The notes beneath the pieces were generated by a model, which made no database searches, was not told the origin of the DNA, and was given only the letters and a program-made list of their open reading frames with translations. DNA of 64,000 nt, from contig NZ_JAODNW010000014.1 in NCBI RefSeq assembly GCF_025398255.1, positions 62,001 through 126,000 on the forward strand, given 5' to 3'. Shown piece by piece: positions 1 to 10,473 of this stretch. A program made the translations under genes and the position numbers. Position 1 is the stretch's first letter. Each line of letters begins with the position of its first letter. This DNA comes from Chelativorans intermedius (GTDB lineage Bacteria > Pseudomonadota > Alphaproteobacteria > Rhizobiales > Rhizobiaceae).

Positions 1-1225
1 CCTCTCGCCGCTCGGCCTCGGCGCCGAGCATAGCTGGAAGAGCCTGCTTTCCGGCAGGAGTGCTGCACGGCGCATCGACCGTTTCGAGGTCGATGACCTG
101 CCGTGCAAGATCGCCAACATCATCCCCCGTGAGGGCGAGGGCGCGTTCGATCCCGATGCCTTCATGGAGCCGCGCGAGCAGCGCAAGGTGGGCGAGTTCA
201 TCGTCTACGGAATCGCCGCTGCCGACCAGGCGCTGGCCGATTCGGGATGGAAGCCGGCGACGGATGAGGAGCGCAACACCACCGGCGTTCTCATCGGCTC
301 CGGCATCGGCGGAATCGAGGGCATTGCCGAGAACGCCCTCATCCTGCATGAGCGGGGGCCGCGGCGCATAAGCCCGTTCTTCATTCCCGGCAACATCATC
401 AACCTGGTCTCCGGCCAGGTGTCGATCCGCCATGGGCTCAGAGGGCCGAATCACGCCGTCGTGACGGCCTGTTCCACCGGGGCCCATGCGATCGGCGATG
501 CCGCAAGGCTGATCGCGCTGGGCGATGCGGATGTCATGGTGGCCGGCGGTGCGGAAGCGCCGGTGACGCGCCTTTCCATCGCCGGTTTCTCCGCCTGCAA
601 GGCGCTGTCCACCAGCTTCAACGACACGCCGGAACGCGCCTCGCGCCCCTATGACCGGGACCGTGACGGCTTCGTCATGGGCGAGGGTGCGGGTGTCGTG
701 GTGCTCGAAGAACTCGAACACGCCAAGGCACGCGGCGCCAAGATCTATGCGGAGCTGGTGGGTTACGGGCTCTCGGGCGATGCCTATCACATCACCGCGC
801 CCGCCGAGGATGGCGACGGGGCGTATCGCTGCATGAAGGCGGCGCTCAAGAGGGCCGGCCTGGAGCCATCCGACGTCGACTATATCAACGCCCATGGCAC
901 CTCCACCATGGCTGATACCATCGAGTTGAAGGCGGTGGAGCGTCTGGTGGGCGAGGCGGCTGCCAAGGTGTCGATGTCGTCCACCAAGTCCTCCATTGGC
1001 CATCTTCTGGGGGCTGCGGGTGCGGCGGAGGCGATTTTCTCGATCCTCGCCATACGCGACAATGTGGCGCCTCCCACAATCAACCTCGACAACCCGGAAG
1101 TCGAAACGCCCATCGACCTCGTGCCGCACAAGCCGCGCCAACGCCGGATCGATGTTGCGCTGTCCAACTCCTTCGGTTTCGGCGGCACCAACGCATCGCT
1201 CGTCTTCCGGCGCTTCGAGGGCTGA
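1..1225 (+). CDS. fabF: 3-oxoacyl-[ACP] synthase II, 5' end cut by window
   Basis: Condensing enzyme that elongates acyl-ACP with malonyl-ACP in type II fatty acid synthesis, in the cytoplasm. The reading frame is open from position 2, so the start lies before the window. The thiolase-fold hallmarks are visible: the catalytic cysteine in TACSTGAHAIG near position 470, and the two histidine motifs NAHGTSTMADTIE and SIGHLLGAAGA. The C-terminus ends FGFGGTNASLVF, as is usual for FabF. It is followed on the same strand by mltG, yicC and gmk, an order common in Rhizobiales, where acpP normally precedes fabF. Only the first few dozen residues appear to be missing. Confidence 0.96.
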   Translation, partial: LSPLGLGAEHSWKSLLSGRSAARRIDRFEVDDLPCKIANIIPREGEGAFDPDAFMEPREQRKVGEFIVYGIAAADQALADSGWKPATDEERNTTGVLIGSGIGGIEGIAENALILHERGPRRISPFFIPGNIINLVSGQVSIRHGLRGPNHAVVTACSTGAHAIGDAARLIALGDADVMVAGGAEAPVTRLSIAGFSACKALSTSFNDTPERASRPYDRDRDGFVMGEGAGVVVLEELEHAKARGAKIYAELVGYGLSGDAYHITAPAEDGDGAYRCMKAALKRAGLEPSDVDYINAHGTSTMADTIELKAVERLVGEAAAKVSMSSTKSSIGHLLGAAGAAEAIFSILAIRDNVAPPTINLDNPEVETPIDLVPHKPRQRRIDVALSNSFGFGGTNASLVFRRFEG

Positions 1226-1323
1226 GCGGGCCGCGCCTTCCGCCTTCCACGCCGGAGATTTGTCGCTATTGTGCCGCACTTTCCGGCAATTATCCGCTGA
1301 TTCCCGGGCGGAGAGGAGACTGC

Positions 1324-2502
1324 TTGAACGCGATGACGGAAGAACCGGATCAACTCGACAGAAAGACCGAGCCGCGCACGCGGCCCATCGCCGCCAAGTC
1401 CCCGCGCGAGGCGCTGCGTCCCGAAGCCGGCACGCCGCCGCCGCCGCGCCGTTCGCGCCACTCGCGCAACCAGTTTGTCGTGTTCCTGAACTTCGTGCTC
1501 TCGTCCATCGTTTTTCTGGTGATTCTCGCCGGCGTGGCGTTCTATCTGGGCAAACACGAGTTCGACGGCCCCGGCCCCTCGCAGACGGCCGAAACCGTCC
1601 TCATTCGCCCCAATACCGGCGTGCGCGAGATTGCCGAGATGCTGGAACGCCGGGGCCTCATCAGCGATCAGCGGATCTTTCTTCTCGGCCTGCGCATGCA
1701 TGACGCCGATTCCAGGCTGAAGGCCGGCGAGTACGAGATCAAGGCCGGCGCTTCCATGTACGAGATCATGCGGCTTCTGGAGAGCGGCAAGTCTGTCCTC
1801 TATTCGCTCACCATCCCCGAGGGCTGGACGGTTGCGCGGGTTTTCGAGGAGATTGCGGCCACCGACGAGCTTTCCGGCGAGATGCCGGAGGAGCTGCCCC
1901 CCGAGGGAAGCCTCGCGGCAGACACGCTGCGCTTCACCCGCGGCACGCCGCGCAAGGAGATCATCGCCAAGCTCAGGGCCCAGCAGGAGGAGCTCGTGCA
2001 GAGCATCTGGGAACGGCGCGACGAAGATCTGCCCATCGACACCATCGAGGAGTTCGTCACGCTGGCTTCGATCGTGGAAAAGGAGACCGGCCGCGCGGAC
2101 GAGCGCTCGCGTGTGGCAGCCGTCTTTCTCAACCGGCTGGAGCGCGGCATGCGCCTGCAGTCCGATCCCACGGTCATCTATGGCCTGTTCGGCGGAGAGG
2201 GAAAGCCGGCGGACCGGCCCATCTATCGCTCGGATCTCGAGAAGCCGACGCCCTACAACACCTATCTGATAGACGGCCTGCCACCCACGCCGATTGCCAT
2301 TCCGGGCCGGGCCGCGCTGGAGGCCGTGGCCAACCCGTCCCGCACCGACGAGCTCTACTTTGTCGCCGACGGCACGGGCGGCCACGTCTTCGCGACCACG
2401 CTGAAGGAGCACAACGAGAATGTGGCCCGTTGGCGCCGGATCGAGCGGGAGCGTGCTGCCGGCGGCGACGCCGGAAACGGGGCCGAAGGCGGCAGCGAGT
2501 GA
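1324..2502 (+). CDS. mltG: Endolytic murein transglycosylase MltG
   Basis: Inner-membrane lytic transglycosylase that cuts nascent glycan strands and helps set their length. The 392-residue protein has a proline-rich cytoplasmic N-terminus, one membrane segment at about residues 51-75, and a YceG-type periplasmic domain from about 90 to 375. The catalytic glutamate is in SIVEKET (about residue 252), and the later motif QSDPTVIYG is typical. The start is probably the TTG at 1324, five bases after AGGAG; the ATG at 1333 is the alternative but sits too far from that site. It ends 31 bp before the chosen start of yicC. Confidence 0.94.
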   Translation: MNAMTEEPDQLDRKTEPRTRPIAAKSPREALRPEAGTPPPPRRSRHSRNQFVVFLNFVLSSIVFLVILAGVAFYLGKHEFDGPGPSQTAETVLIRPNTGVREIAEMLERRGLISDQRIFLLGLRMHDADSRLKAGEYEIKAGASMYEIMRLLESGKSVLYSLTIPEGWTVARVFEEIAATDELSGEMPEELPPEGSLAADTLRFTRGTPRKEIIAKLRAQQEELVQSIWERRDEDLPIDTIEEFVTLASIVEKETGRADERSRVAAVFLNRLERGMRLQSDPTVIYGLFGGEGKPADRPIYRSDLEKPTPYNTYLIDGLPPTPIAIPGRAALEAVANPSRTDELYFVADGTGGHVFATTLKEHNENVARWRRIERERAAGGDAGNGAEGGSE

Positions 2503-2533
2503 GGGGCCCTGGCTCCCGCTTCAGGGGGGAAGG

Positions 2534-3421
2534 ATGACGCTGCAAAGCATGACGGGCTTTGCCCGCGCTGCGCTGGACGACGAGGTGGCTTCCCTCGCCT
2601 GGGAGCTGCGCTCGGTCAACGGCCGCGGGTTGGAAGCGCGCCTGCGCCTGCCTCCCGGCTTCGAGCGGCTCGAGCAGCCGGCCAAGAACGCCATCACCCG
2701 GCGTTTCTCGCGCGGCAATATCCAGGCAAGCCTCTCGCTTGCCCGGGGGGAGGCGTTGAGCCGGCCCATGGTCGACGAGGCGCTGCTGGCCGAGCTGGCC
2801 GAGATTGCCCGCCGCCTGCACGAGCAGCATGGAGCCGCGCCGGCCACGGCCGACGGCCTTCTGGCGCTGCGCGGCGTCATGGAGACGCCGGATGTCGGTG
2901 CCGACGAGACGGCGCGCACGCGCATTGAAGCGCTTGCCCTGGAGGCGCTGGAGACTGCTCTCGACGAACTCGCCGCCGCCCGCAGCGCCGAAGGCGCTGC
3001 GCTCAGGGCAGTGCTGGAGAGGCATTTGGACGAGATCGAGGCGCTCACCCTGCGCGCCGAGACCGACCCTTCGCGCGAACCCGCCAGCATCCGCGCGCGG
3101 CTTGAAGAGCAGGTGCGCCTGCTTCTCGATGCCGCTCCCCAGCTCGATGAGAACCGGCTGCATCAGGAGGCAGCCTTCCTGGCGGCCAAGGCGGACATCC
3201 GGGAGGAGATCGACCGGCTGAAGACCCACGTTGCCGCCGCACGCGTGCTCTTGGCCGACGGGGGCGCGGTCGGCCGCAGGCTTGACTTTCTGGCGCAGGA
3301 ATTCAATCGCGAATCGAATACGTTGTGCTCCAAGTCCAACGCCGCCTCGGTGACGGCCATCGGCCTGGAGCTCAAGGCGGTTGTCGACCAGTTTCGCGAG
3401 CAGGTTCAAAATCTGGAATAA
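2534..3421 (+). CDS. YicC/YloC family endoribonuclease
   Basis: Member of the YicC/YloC family, which in characterised bacteria are RNA-cleaving proteins affecting stress survival and sRNA turnover. The signature N-terminus MTLQSMTGFAR and the C-terminal RESNTLCSKSN block, followed by a glutamate-rich helix ending FREQVQNLE, are both intact at 295 residues. An in-frame upstream extension to 2420 would overlap mltG and lacks the family start, so I take the ATG at 2534. The next gene, gmk, begins 6 bp downstream. The yicC-gmk pairing is widely conserved, which suggests co-transcription; the RNA target here is unknown. Confidence 0.93.
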   Translation: MTLQSMTGFARAALDDEVASLAWELRSVNGRGLEARLRLPPGFERLEQPAKNAITRRFSRGNIQASLSLARGEALSRPMVDEALLAELAEIARRLHEQHGAAPATADGLLALRGVMETPDVGADETARTRIEALALEALETALDELAAARSAEGAALRAVLERHLDEIEALTLRAETDPSREPASIRARLEEQVRLLLDAAPQLDENRLHQEAAFLAAKADIREEIDRLKTHVAAARVLLADGGAVGRRLDFLAQEFNRESNTLCSKSNAASVTAIGLELKAVVDQFREQVQNLE

Positions 3422-3427
3422 AGGCCC

Positions 3428-4084
<657 letters not shown>

Positions 4085-4939
4085 GCGCTTCCTTCGGCGG
4101 CTGGCCGCTCTCACCGGCATAGGCGTTTGCCAGCGCCACGAACTCCGCCACAGACAGGGTTTCCGCCCGCCGCGTGCCCTCGATGCCGGCCTTTTCCAGA
4201 AGCGCCTCGCCGCCCAGGGCCTTCAGGCTCTGGCGCAGCATCTTGCGCCGCTGGCCGAAGGCTGCCTCCGTGACGCGTGACAGCACCTCCACGGAGGCCG
4301 GAAAAGGCTGCCGGCGCGGCATGATGTTGACCACCGAGGAGGTCACCTTGGGCGGCGGCGTAAAGGCTTGCGGCGGTACGTCGAAGGCGATTCGCGCCTC
4401 GCAGCGCCAACCGGCCAGCACGCCCAGCCGCCCGTACTGGCTGCTGCCGGGTCGGGCGACGATTCGCTCGGCCACCTCGCGCTGGAACATCAGCGTCATC
4501 GATTCGTAGAAGGGCGGCCAGCTTTCCGGCGTCAGCCAGCGCACCAGAAGCTCCGTGCCGATATTGTAGGGCAGGTTGGCGACGATCTTCACCCGTTCCG
4601 CCCCGGTGGCGAGGGCCGCGAAATCCGTTTTCAGCGCATCGCCGGCCACGATTTCCAGCCGGCCGGGATAGTGCGTCGCAATTTCTTCAAGCGCGGCGAT
4701 GCAGCGTTCGTCGCGCTCGATCGCCACGACGTGCGCCGCGCCCTCGGCCAGCAGCGCCCGCGTCAGCCCGCCCGGCCCGGGGCCCACCTCGATCACGCGC
4801 ACGCCGTCCAGCCGTCCGGCCTGGCGTGCGATGCGTCCGGTGAGGTTGAGGTCAAGCAGGAAGTTCTGGCCGAGCGCCTTCTTTGCGAAGAGCCCGTGCC
4901 GCTCGATCACCGCCCGCAGCGGCGGCAACCCGTCCGCCG

Positions 4940-5968
4940 TCATGGCGTCTGCTTTCTCTCGTTGTCCGCCAGCAGCCGGGCCAGCCTGATCGCAGCGACC
5001 AGGCTGTCGGGACGGGCGATCCCCTTGCCCGCGATGTCGAAGGCCGTCCCATGGTCGGGCGAGGTGCGGATAAAGGGCAGGCCCAGCGTCACGTTCACAG
5101 TCTCGTCGAAGGCCAGCGTCTTGACCGGGATCAGCGCCTGGTCGTGATACATGCAAAGCGCGGCGTCGTAGTTCTTTCGCGCCGCGGCGTGGAACATCGT
5201 GTCGGCCGGCAGCGGCCCGAAGGCGTTGATGCCCGCCGCGCGCAGCGCCCTGACCGCCGGCGCGATGATCTCGATCTCCTGCCGCCCCATGGCGCCGCCT
5301 TCGCCCGCATGGGGGTTGAGACCGGCCACCGCCAGGCGCGGGGAGGGGATGGCAAAGCGCGTGGCAAGGTCGCGCGCCACGATTTCGCCCGTCCGTTCGA
5401 TCGTCTCCTGGTTCAGGCTTCCCGCAACGGTCTCCAGCGCCTGGTGCACCGTCACCGGCACGGTGCGCAGCTCCGGCCCTGCCAGCATCATCACCGCGTT
5501 GGCGGGCTGGCCCGTGGCCTGCTCTGCCAGATGGCCGAGATATTCGGTATGGCCGGGGTGCTCGAATCCCGCGTCATAGAGCGGCTTCTTGGCGATGGGA
5601 CAGGTGACGAGCCCGGCGGCCCGGCCGCACAGCACGTCCTGCACCCCGCGTCTGATGGCCTCGATCACCCCAGTAGCATTGGCGGGAGAGGGCGCACCCG
5701 GCACATCCGAAAGCCGGTTTTCGAGCGGCACCACCGGCAGGGCGGCGGAAAACGCCTCCGCAGCGCTCTCCGGCGTCGTCTCGCGAATCGGCACGTCAAG
5801 GCCCACCCGCCGCGCCCGCGCCGCAAGAAGCTCCGTATCGCCAAGCACGTAGAAGGCCGGCAGCGCCAGCGCCTTTCGCGCCGACCATGCCGTCAGAAGG
5901 ATCTCCGGCCCGATACCAGCCGGCTCGCCGATGCTCACCGCCAGGGGCGGAGAAGAATTGCCGCTCAC
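4940..5968 (-). CDS. pdxA: 4-hydroxythreonine-4-phosphate dehydrogenase
   Basis: NAD-dependent enzyme of the deoxyxylulose-5-phosphate-dependent route to pyridoxal phosphate. The 342-residue product starts at GTG and carries the family motifs GEPAGIGPE near the N-terminus, the metal-binding GLNPHAGE region, and the late [11 protein letters not shown] and [13 protein letters not shown] motifs. It lies between the SurA-like chaperone (21 bp upstream) and rsmA (4-bp overlap). The surA-pdxA-rsmA order is also classic in gammaproteobacteria, and lptD lies just upstream of surA here too. Confidence 0.97.
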   Translation of the reverse strand: MSGNSSPPLAVSIGEPAGIGPEILLTAWSARKALALPAFYVLGDTELLAARARRVGLDVPIRETTPESAAEAFSAALPVVPLENRLSDVPGAPSPANATGVIEAIRRGVQDVLCGRAAGLVTCPIAKKPLYDAGFEHPGHTEYLGHLAEQATGQPANAVMMLAGPELRTVPVTVHQALETVAGSLNQETIERTGEIVARDLATRFAIPSPRLAVAGLNPHAGEGGAMGRQEIEIIAPAVRALRAAGINAFGPLPADTMFHAAARKNYDAALCMYHDQALIPVKTLAFDETVNVTLGLPFIRTSPDHGTAFDIAGKGIARPDSLVAAIRLARLLADNERKQTP

Positions 5969-5989
5969 GGTGCCCCGCCGCCGGTTTCG

Positions 5990-6943
5990 TCAGCGCCTGT
6001 CGATGCGCGCTCTTTCGCGCAGTTCCGCCATCATCTCCTCCGACAGCTTCTCGATGTTCTCGTCGCCACCTTCCTGGCTCTGGAACACCAGCCTTGCGGC
6101 ATAATCGTCGGAGACCTCGCGCGCGCTGCAGACGCCGATGAATTCCACGCCCCGCGCGGTCTCCCGCACCGGCGTGGCGCCGCCCGGGCGCGTGTTCTGC
6201 ACCGCCTCGCGCCATTCCGGCGGCAGTTCGGGGGCCAGAACGCGCCCCATGTCCTGCACGGTCACGTCGATCAGCCCCTTGGCAAACTCCACGGTCGTGT
6301 CGCAGCTTTCGAAGCGGTCGCGCATGGCCCGCGCCTCGCGCCGGCGCTTTTCGAGAAGCCGGGCGCGCTCGCCGGAGGGAATGACGAAGATCACGCGCTG
6401 CAGGATGTATTCGGTGGCCGACGGTTTCTGGCCGCCCTGCTGCAGCATGCGGCGCACCACGTCCTGCTCCGAAAGCGAGTCCGACGAGCGCTGGCGTGCC
6501 CGCACCAGCTGACCCCAGCCGATCTGTGTGCGGATGAAGTCCTTGAAGTGCTGCTTCGTCACCCCGGCCTGCGCCAGGATCTGGTCGAGCTGCGCGACCG
6601 AGAGATTGTTTGAGCTGGCGAAGTTGGCATAGGACTGATTGACCATCTCGTCGGTGATGGGCAAGCCCCGCCGCTCGATGGCCTGCAGGCGCAGGGTCTG
6701 GTCGATCATCTCCTGGGCGGCAATCTCGTTGAGATTGCCCTTCCGCTGCATCAGCCGCAGCAGCGCCACACGGCGCTGAATGTCGTAGCTCGTGACCGCG
6801 CGGTTGTTGACCACATAGCGGATCTCCGCCGCCCGGGCAGGGCCGGCCGGTGCCAGCACCGCGGCAGACAGGGCGGCCGCCAGCATCGCCGTCACCACGA
6901 GGCGTGCCTTGGCGGCGGGTGTGGCTGCTCTCGTTCTTCTCAT
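5990..6943 (-). CDS. SurA-like periplasmic chaperone / peptidyl-prolyl isomerase
   Basis: Predicted periplasmic chaperone for outer-membrane proteins. From the ATG at 6943 the 317-residue protein has a clear signal peptide ending around PARAAEI, then a SurA N-terminal helical domain (residues ~30-160, with EMIDQTLRLQAIERRG). A parvulin-like segment begins near ATEYILQRVIFVIP. That domain is degenerate and single, whereas E. coli SurA has two parvulin domains, so isomerase activity is uncertain. A longer start at 7009 would place 22 residues before the signal peptide and is unlikely. It lies 81 bp downstream of lptD, fitting a joint role in barrel assembly. Confidence 0.85.
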   Translation of the reverse strand: MRRTRAATPAAKARLVVTAMLAAALSAAVLAPAGPARAAEIRYVVNNRAVTSYDIQRRVALLRLMQRKGNLNEIAAQEMIDQTLRLQAIERRGLPITDEMVNQSYANFASSNNLSVAQLDQILAQAGVTKQHFKDFIRTQIGWGQLVRARQRSSDSLSEQDVVRRMLQQGGQKPSATEYILQRVIFVIPSGERARLLEKRRREARAMRDRFESCDTTVEFAKGLIDVTVQDMGRVLAPELPPEWREAVQNTRPGGATPVRETARGVEFIGVCSAREVSDDYAARLVFQSQEGGDENIEKLSEEMMAELRERARIDRR

Positions 6944-7024
6944 CTCACATCGACCATTCGCATGCGGTTTTCCCGTCTTTAACCGGTCCGAGCGGCAAAA
7001 CCGTGGCACCGCCTGCCAGCACTC

Positions 7025-9388
7025 CTATTGCGAGGAGAAGGCGCCCGAACTGCTGCCGAACTCGCCGAGCGTGCGCAATGCGATGTTGAAGCCGTATGTG
7101 GTTTCCCACTCTCCATCCTTGCGCTTGCGCGTAAAGGTCATTGTATAGATGAAACACTCGTCGTCATAGGCAAAGCCGAACGCGTTTTTCACCAGCGTGC
7201 TCTCCTCCAGATTGTAGGTGCCGGAGGCGAAGGCGCGCCAGTTCTCGTGGAAGCGCAGCGAAGCCTGGCCACTGATCTCGCGGCGGTCCTCATCGAAGCC
7301 ATAGAGCGGCTGGCTCGCGATGAAGGCATACTGCGCGTTGAGGTTCAGCGGGCCGATGGTCGCGCCCGCTCGCACATCGGCGCGCCGCAGGTCGAACGTT
7401 TCCTGGTCGAAACGACCGGCAAGCGAGGCGGAGAAACCGTTCGGCGCCGTCAAACCGACAAGCCCCACGAAATCGGACACATCCGACTCCAGCCCGGAAT
7501 AGGCGCCGGCGTTCACCAGATCGGGCGAGGCATAGGAGTTGACGCCGCCCAGATGATAGGACTGGCCGAAAAGGCCGTGCGCGGTCCAGCCATTGGCAAA
7601 GCTGCCGGAATAGCGGATGCCGAGATTGGCCCGCGTGCCGCCCTCCATGCGGTCGTAGCCGGAGAACTTGTCGCGCTCGAACAGGGTCGAGGCATCGAAG
7701 ACAAGCGATTGCGCGTCCTCGTTGGGAATGCCCAGCGTGTCGTGATAGGGCTCGTTGGGCCGCACGAAGATCTGCGCCATCGGCTCCAGCACATGCGAGG
7801 CGCTGCTGGTGGAAAAGAGGATCGGCCAGCGTGCCTCGAGCCCCGCCGTCACCATCGCCCGGTAATAGGAGGAGCGGATGTCGGCGTTGGTGGCCTGCCC
7901 GTCGATGGTGAAGTCCATGATCCTCTTCTGGGCATCGGCCGACAGGTCGCTATAGATGCCGTCGCCGCGGGCATGAAGGATGGGCGTCAGCACCAGGCCC
8001 GCGCTGGTGACGAAGGAGCGTTTCCACTCCGCCTCCGCCGTCAGCCGGGCCGAATCCCCTTCAAGCCCCTGCAGCTTGGTGGGGTTGTTGTTGGGGCTGT
8101 ACATCCCTTCATCGCGCCGCAACGCCTGGATGTTGACATCGATGCTCAGCTCGCCGCCGGCCACGGGGCGGTCGGGCGTGAAGGAATAGTCGAAGCTCGG
8201 CAGAACGTCGGGTTGCTTGTCGTTGCGGCCGTTCAACGAGCTCTCCTGGACCGTGAAGCGGTACGCCCGCAGGTCGAAGAAATTCCGGTCTTCGAGGCCC
8301 GTCAGATAGACCTGCGAACGGAACACCTGGTCGGAAAAGCCCTCGATGTCGTAGGTGCGCGAGAAATTCTTGTCCGACTGCACCAGCACGTCCCAGCCGA
8401 AGGCCCAGCGCGGGTTGATGTCGAAGCGTCCCGAGGAGCCGATCATGCCGCGGTCTGTCTGCTGGCTGTCGAGCTCGTTGGACTTCCACTCCTCGGGGCT
8501 TTGCTGGCGGATGCCCGCCACCTTCAGATTGTAGTAGCCATTGTTGAAACGTTGCCGCCACTCCGCCTCGCCGAGGAAGCCCTGCTTGGTGTAGCCGGTT
8601 ACCGAGACGGTGAGATCGTAGGTGGGGGAGAGCGCGAAGTAGTAGGGCACCTTCACCCCGTAGCCGAGCTCGCTGCTGCTCTTGAAACTGGGGATCAGGA
8701 AGCCGGACTTGCGCTTTACCGTCGGGTCGGCGATCTCGAAATAGGGCAGATAGGCGATCGGCAGGCCGAAGAACTCGAATCGCGAGCGCTCGAAGCGCAC
8801 CGTCTTGGCCTGTCCGTCCCAGATGATCTTCTGTGCCTTGATCTGCCAGAGGGGCGGCCTGTCGGGCTTCTCCTCGCATGGCGCACAGGCCGTGTAGGCC
8901 GCCTTGTTGAAGGTGGTCAGCCGGCCCGCCGCGCGCTCGGCGGTTTCGGCGGCAAAATAGGTCTTATCGACAGTCTCCACGCGCAGCGCCCGGGCAAACC
9001 CGTCGCTCAGCGTGTCGGTCACGTCGATCTGGTCGGCATAGATGCGGTTGCCGTCTTCCTCGACGATCTCCACCTTGCCGCTGGCGATCACGCGAGAGGT
9101 GCCGCGGTCATAGGTAACGCGCTGGGCAACCAGCCGGTAGCCGGCATATTCGATCTGTACGCCGCCCACCGCGCTGATGGTGTTGCGGTCGTTGTCGTAG
9201 ACGAGCGTGTCGGCGCTGAGCAGCATCTGCGCATCCTGCGGCAGGTCGCGCCCGACAAGCGGATCCACCTGCGCAAGCGCCACGGATGTCGCCGCGATGA
9301 GGGCGACGAGCGCAGCACCGGTCCTTGCGCGCAGCCTGCGCCTCGAGCAGACGCCTTTGCGCTTGCCCTTCGCCGCATCCCCCACCAC
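7025..9388 (-). CDS. lptD: LPS-assembly protein LptD
   Basis: Outer-membrane translocon that inserts lipopolysaccharide into the outer leaflet together with LptE. The 787-residue protein has a signal peptide (ending near TSVALAQ), an OstA/LptA-like jellyroll (ADTLVYDNDRNTISAVGG onward), and a long beta-barrel domain. Conserved features include the CAPCEEKPDRPPLW segment and PYFEIADPTVKRKSGFLIP. The start is taken as the GTG at 9388 rather than an upstream ATG inside lptG: GGAGG lies seven bases before it, and the lptG stop TAG shares one base with it (TAGTG). This is a clear coupling arrangement. LptE is not visible in the window. Confidence 0.95.
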   Translation of the reverse strand: MVGDAAKGKRKGVCSRRRLRARTGAALVALIAATSVALAQVDPLVGRDLPQDAQMLLSADTLVYDNDRNTISAVGGVQIEYAGYRLVAQRVTYDRGTSRVIASGKVEIVEEDGNRIYADQIDVTDTLSDGFARALRVETVDKTYFAAETAERAAGRLTTFNKAAYTACAPCEEKPDRPPLWQIKAQKIIWDGQAKTVRFERSRFEFFGLPIAYLPYFEIADPTVKRKSGFLIPSFKSSSELGYGVKVPYYFALSPTYDLTVSVTGYTKQGFLGEAEWRQRFNNGYYNLKVAGIRQQSPEEWKSNELDSQQTDRGMIGSSGRFDINPRWAFGWDVLVQSDKNFSRTYDIEGFSDQVFRSQVYLTGLEDRNFFDLRAYRFTVQESSLNGRNDKQPDVLPSFDYSFTPDRPVAGGELSIDVNIQALRRDEGMYSPNNNPTKLQGLEGDSARLTAEAEWKRSFVTSAGLVLTPILHARGDGIYSDLSADAQKRIMDFTIDGQATNADIRSSYYRAMVTAGLEARWPILFSTSSASHVLEPMAQIFVRPNEPYHDTLGIPNEDAQSLVFDASTLFERDKFSGYDRMEGGTRANLGIRYSGSFANGWTAHGLFGQSYHLGGVNSYASPDLVNAGAYSGLESDVSDFVGLVGLTAPNGFSASLAGRFDQETFDLRRADVRAGATIGPLNLNAQYAFIASQPLYGFDEDRREISGQASLRFHENWRAFASGTYNLEESTLVKNAFGFAYDDECFIYTMTFTRKRKDGEWETTYGFNIALRTLGEFGSSSGAFSSQ

Positions 9389-10473
9389 TACCCGTCCTCC
9401 TTGAACAACAGGAACGTTATCCCATAGAACAATGCCACCATCACCGGCATCCACGCCGCCACGAAGGGCGGCACGAGACCGGCGCTGCCGAACGCCTTTA
9501 CCAGGACCGAGACGACATAAAGCAGAAAGCCGGCGACGATGCCACCCAGAATCACTGTGACGGGCAGTCCCATGCGTGCAAATCGCATGGAGACCGTGGC
9601 CGCAATCAGCGTCATGGCCACCAGCAGCGGCGGCAGCGTTATCAAAGAGTGAAAATGCATGGCGAAGTCATTGGCGCGAAAGCCGAAAGAGCGCGCCACC
9701 TCGATCTTCGAGGGGAGGTCGAAGATCGACACGGCCTCGGGCTGGGTAAGCTGCTGGCTGACGAATTCGGGCTCCAGATTCGTCTCCACGCTCGCGCTCT
9801 CCAGGCGCTCCGGTGCATTGTTGCCGCGCCGCCGCGTGACCTGCCTCAGCTCCCAATAGCCCTCGCGCAGCCAGGCGCGCGCGGCGTCGAGCCGCTCCAC
9901 GATGTTTCCCGAATCGTCGATGACGATGAAGACCGGGCGCACCAGTTCCGTGCCGCCGTCGAGCGTCGCCGCGGCGCCGATCACCGTCTCGCCCGCATCG
10001 GTGCGCTGCTTGATCCAGCGCTCCTTGTTCTCGCCGGCGCGGCTCTTCGCACCGCGCACCTGCGCCTCCACGGCTTGCGCCTTGGCGAAGGCCGTGGCGG
10101 CCACGGGGTTGAGCACCAGAACGGCAAAAAGGCCGAAGACGAAGGCGCCGAGCGCAATCGGCGTGAGGAACTGCCAGGCCGAGATGCCGGCGGCGCGCGC
10201 CACCACCAGTTCGTACTTACGGTTGAGGCTGATGAGGGTGGCCATGGCGGCAATGAGGCCGATGAAGGGCACCACCTGCTGCATGATGAAGGGCATCTGC
10301 AGCGCCGCAAGTCCGAGCGCCCACTGCGCCGAATAGCCGGGCAGATCGCCGAAGCGCCCGGCGATTTCGGTAAAGGTGACGACGAAGACCAGCGCCGCGA
10401 TGCCGACGAAGTTCCACGCGGTGATGACCGCGTAGCGGCGGAAGAAATAACCGCCCAGCGTGCGGCCGATCAT
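9388..10473 (-). CDS. lptG: LPS export ABC transporter permease LptG
   Basis: Inner-membrane permease that pairs with LptF, and with the LptB ATPase encoded elsewhere, to extract LPS and pass it to the Lpt bridge. It has the YjgP/YjgQ layout: three membrane segments, a periplasmic beta-jellyroll (residues ~130-260), then three more. The start is taken at 10473, where GGAGG precedes the ATG by five bases and the ATG overlaps the lptF stop (ATGA); an upstream ATG at 10485 is also in frame. The final FLLFKEDG is followed by TAG, overlapping the lptD start. Confidence 0.95.
   Translation of the reverse strand: MIGRTLGGYFFRRYAVITAWNFVGIAALVFVVTFTEIAGRFGDLPGYSAQWALGLAALQMPFIMQQVVPFIGLIAAMATLISLNRKYELVVARAAGISAWQFLTPIALGAFVFGLFAVLVLNPVAATAFAKAQAVEAQVRGAKSRAGENKERWIKQRTDAGETVIGAAATLDGGTELVRPVFIVIDDSGNIVERLDAARAWLREGYWELRQVTRRRGNNAPERLESASVETNLEPEFVSQQLTQPEAVSIFDLPSKIEVARSFGFRANDFAMHFHSLITLPPLLVAMTLIAATVSMRFARMGLPVTVILGGIVAGFLLYVVSVLVKAFGSAGLVPPFVAAWMPVMVALFYGITFLLFKEDG

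Noticed and set aside
7028-9427. A plus-strand frame of about 800 codons opposite lptD.
   Set aside because: Antisense to LptD with no recognisable family; a GC-driven shadow.
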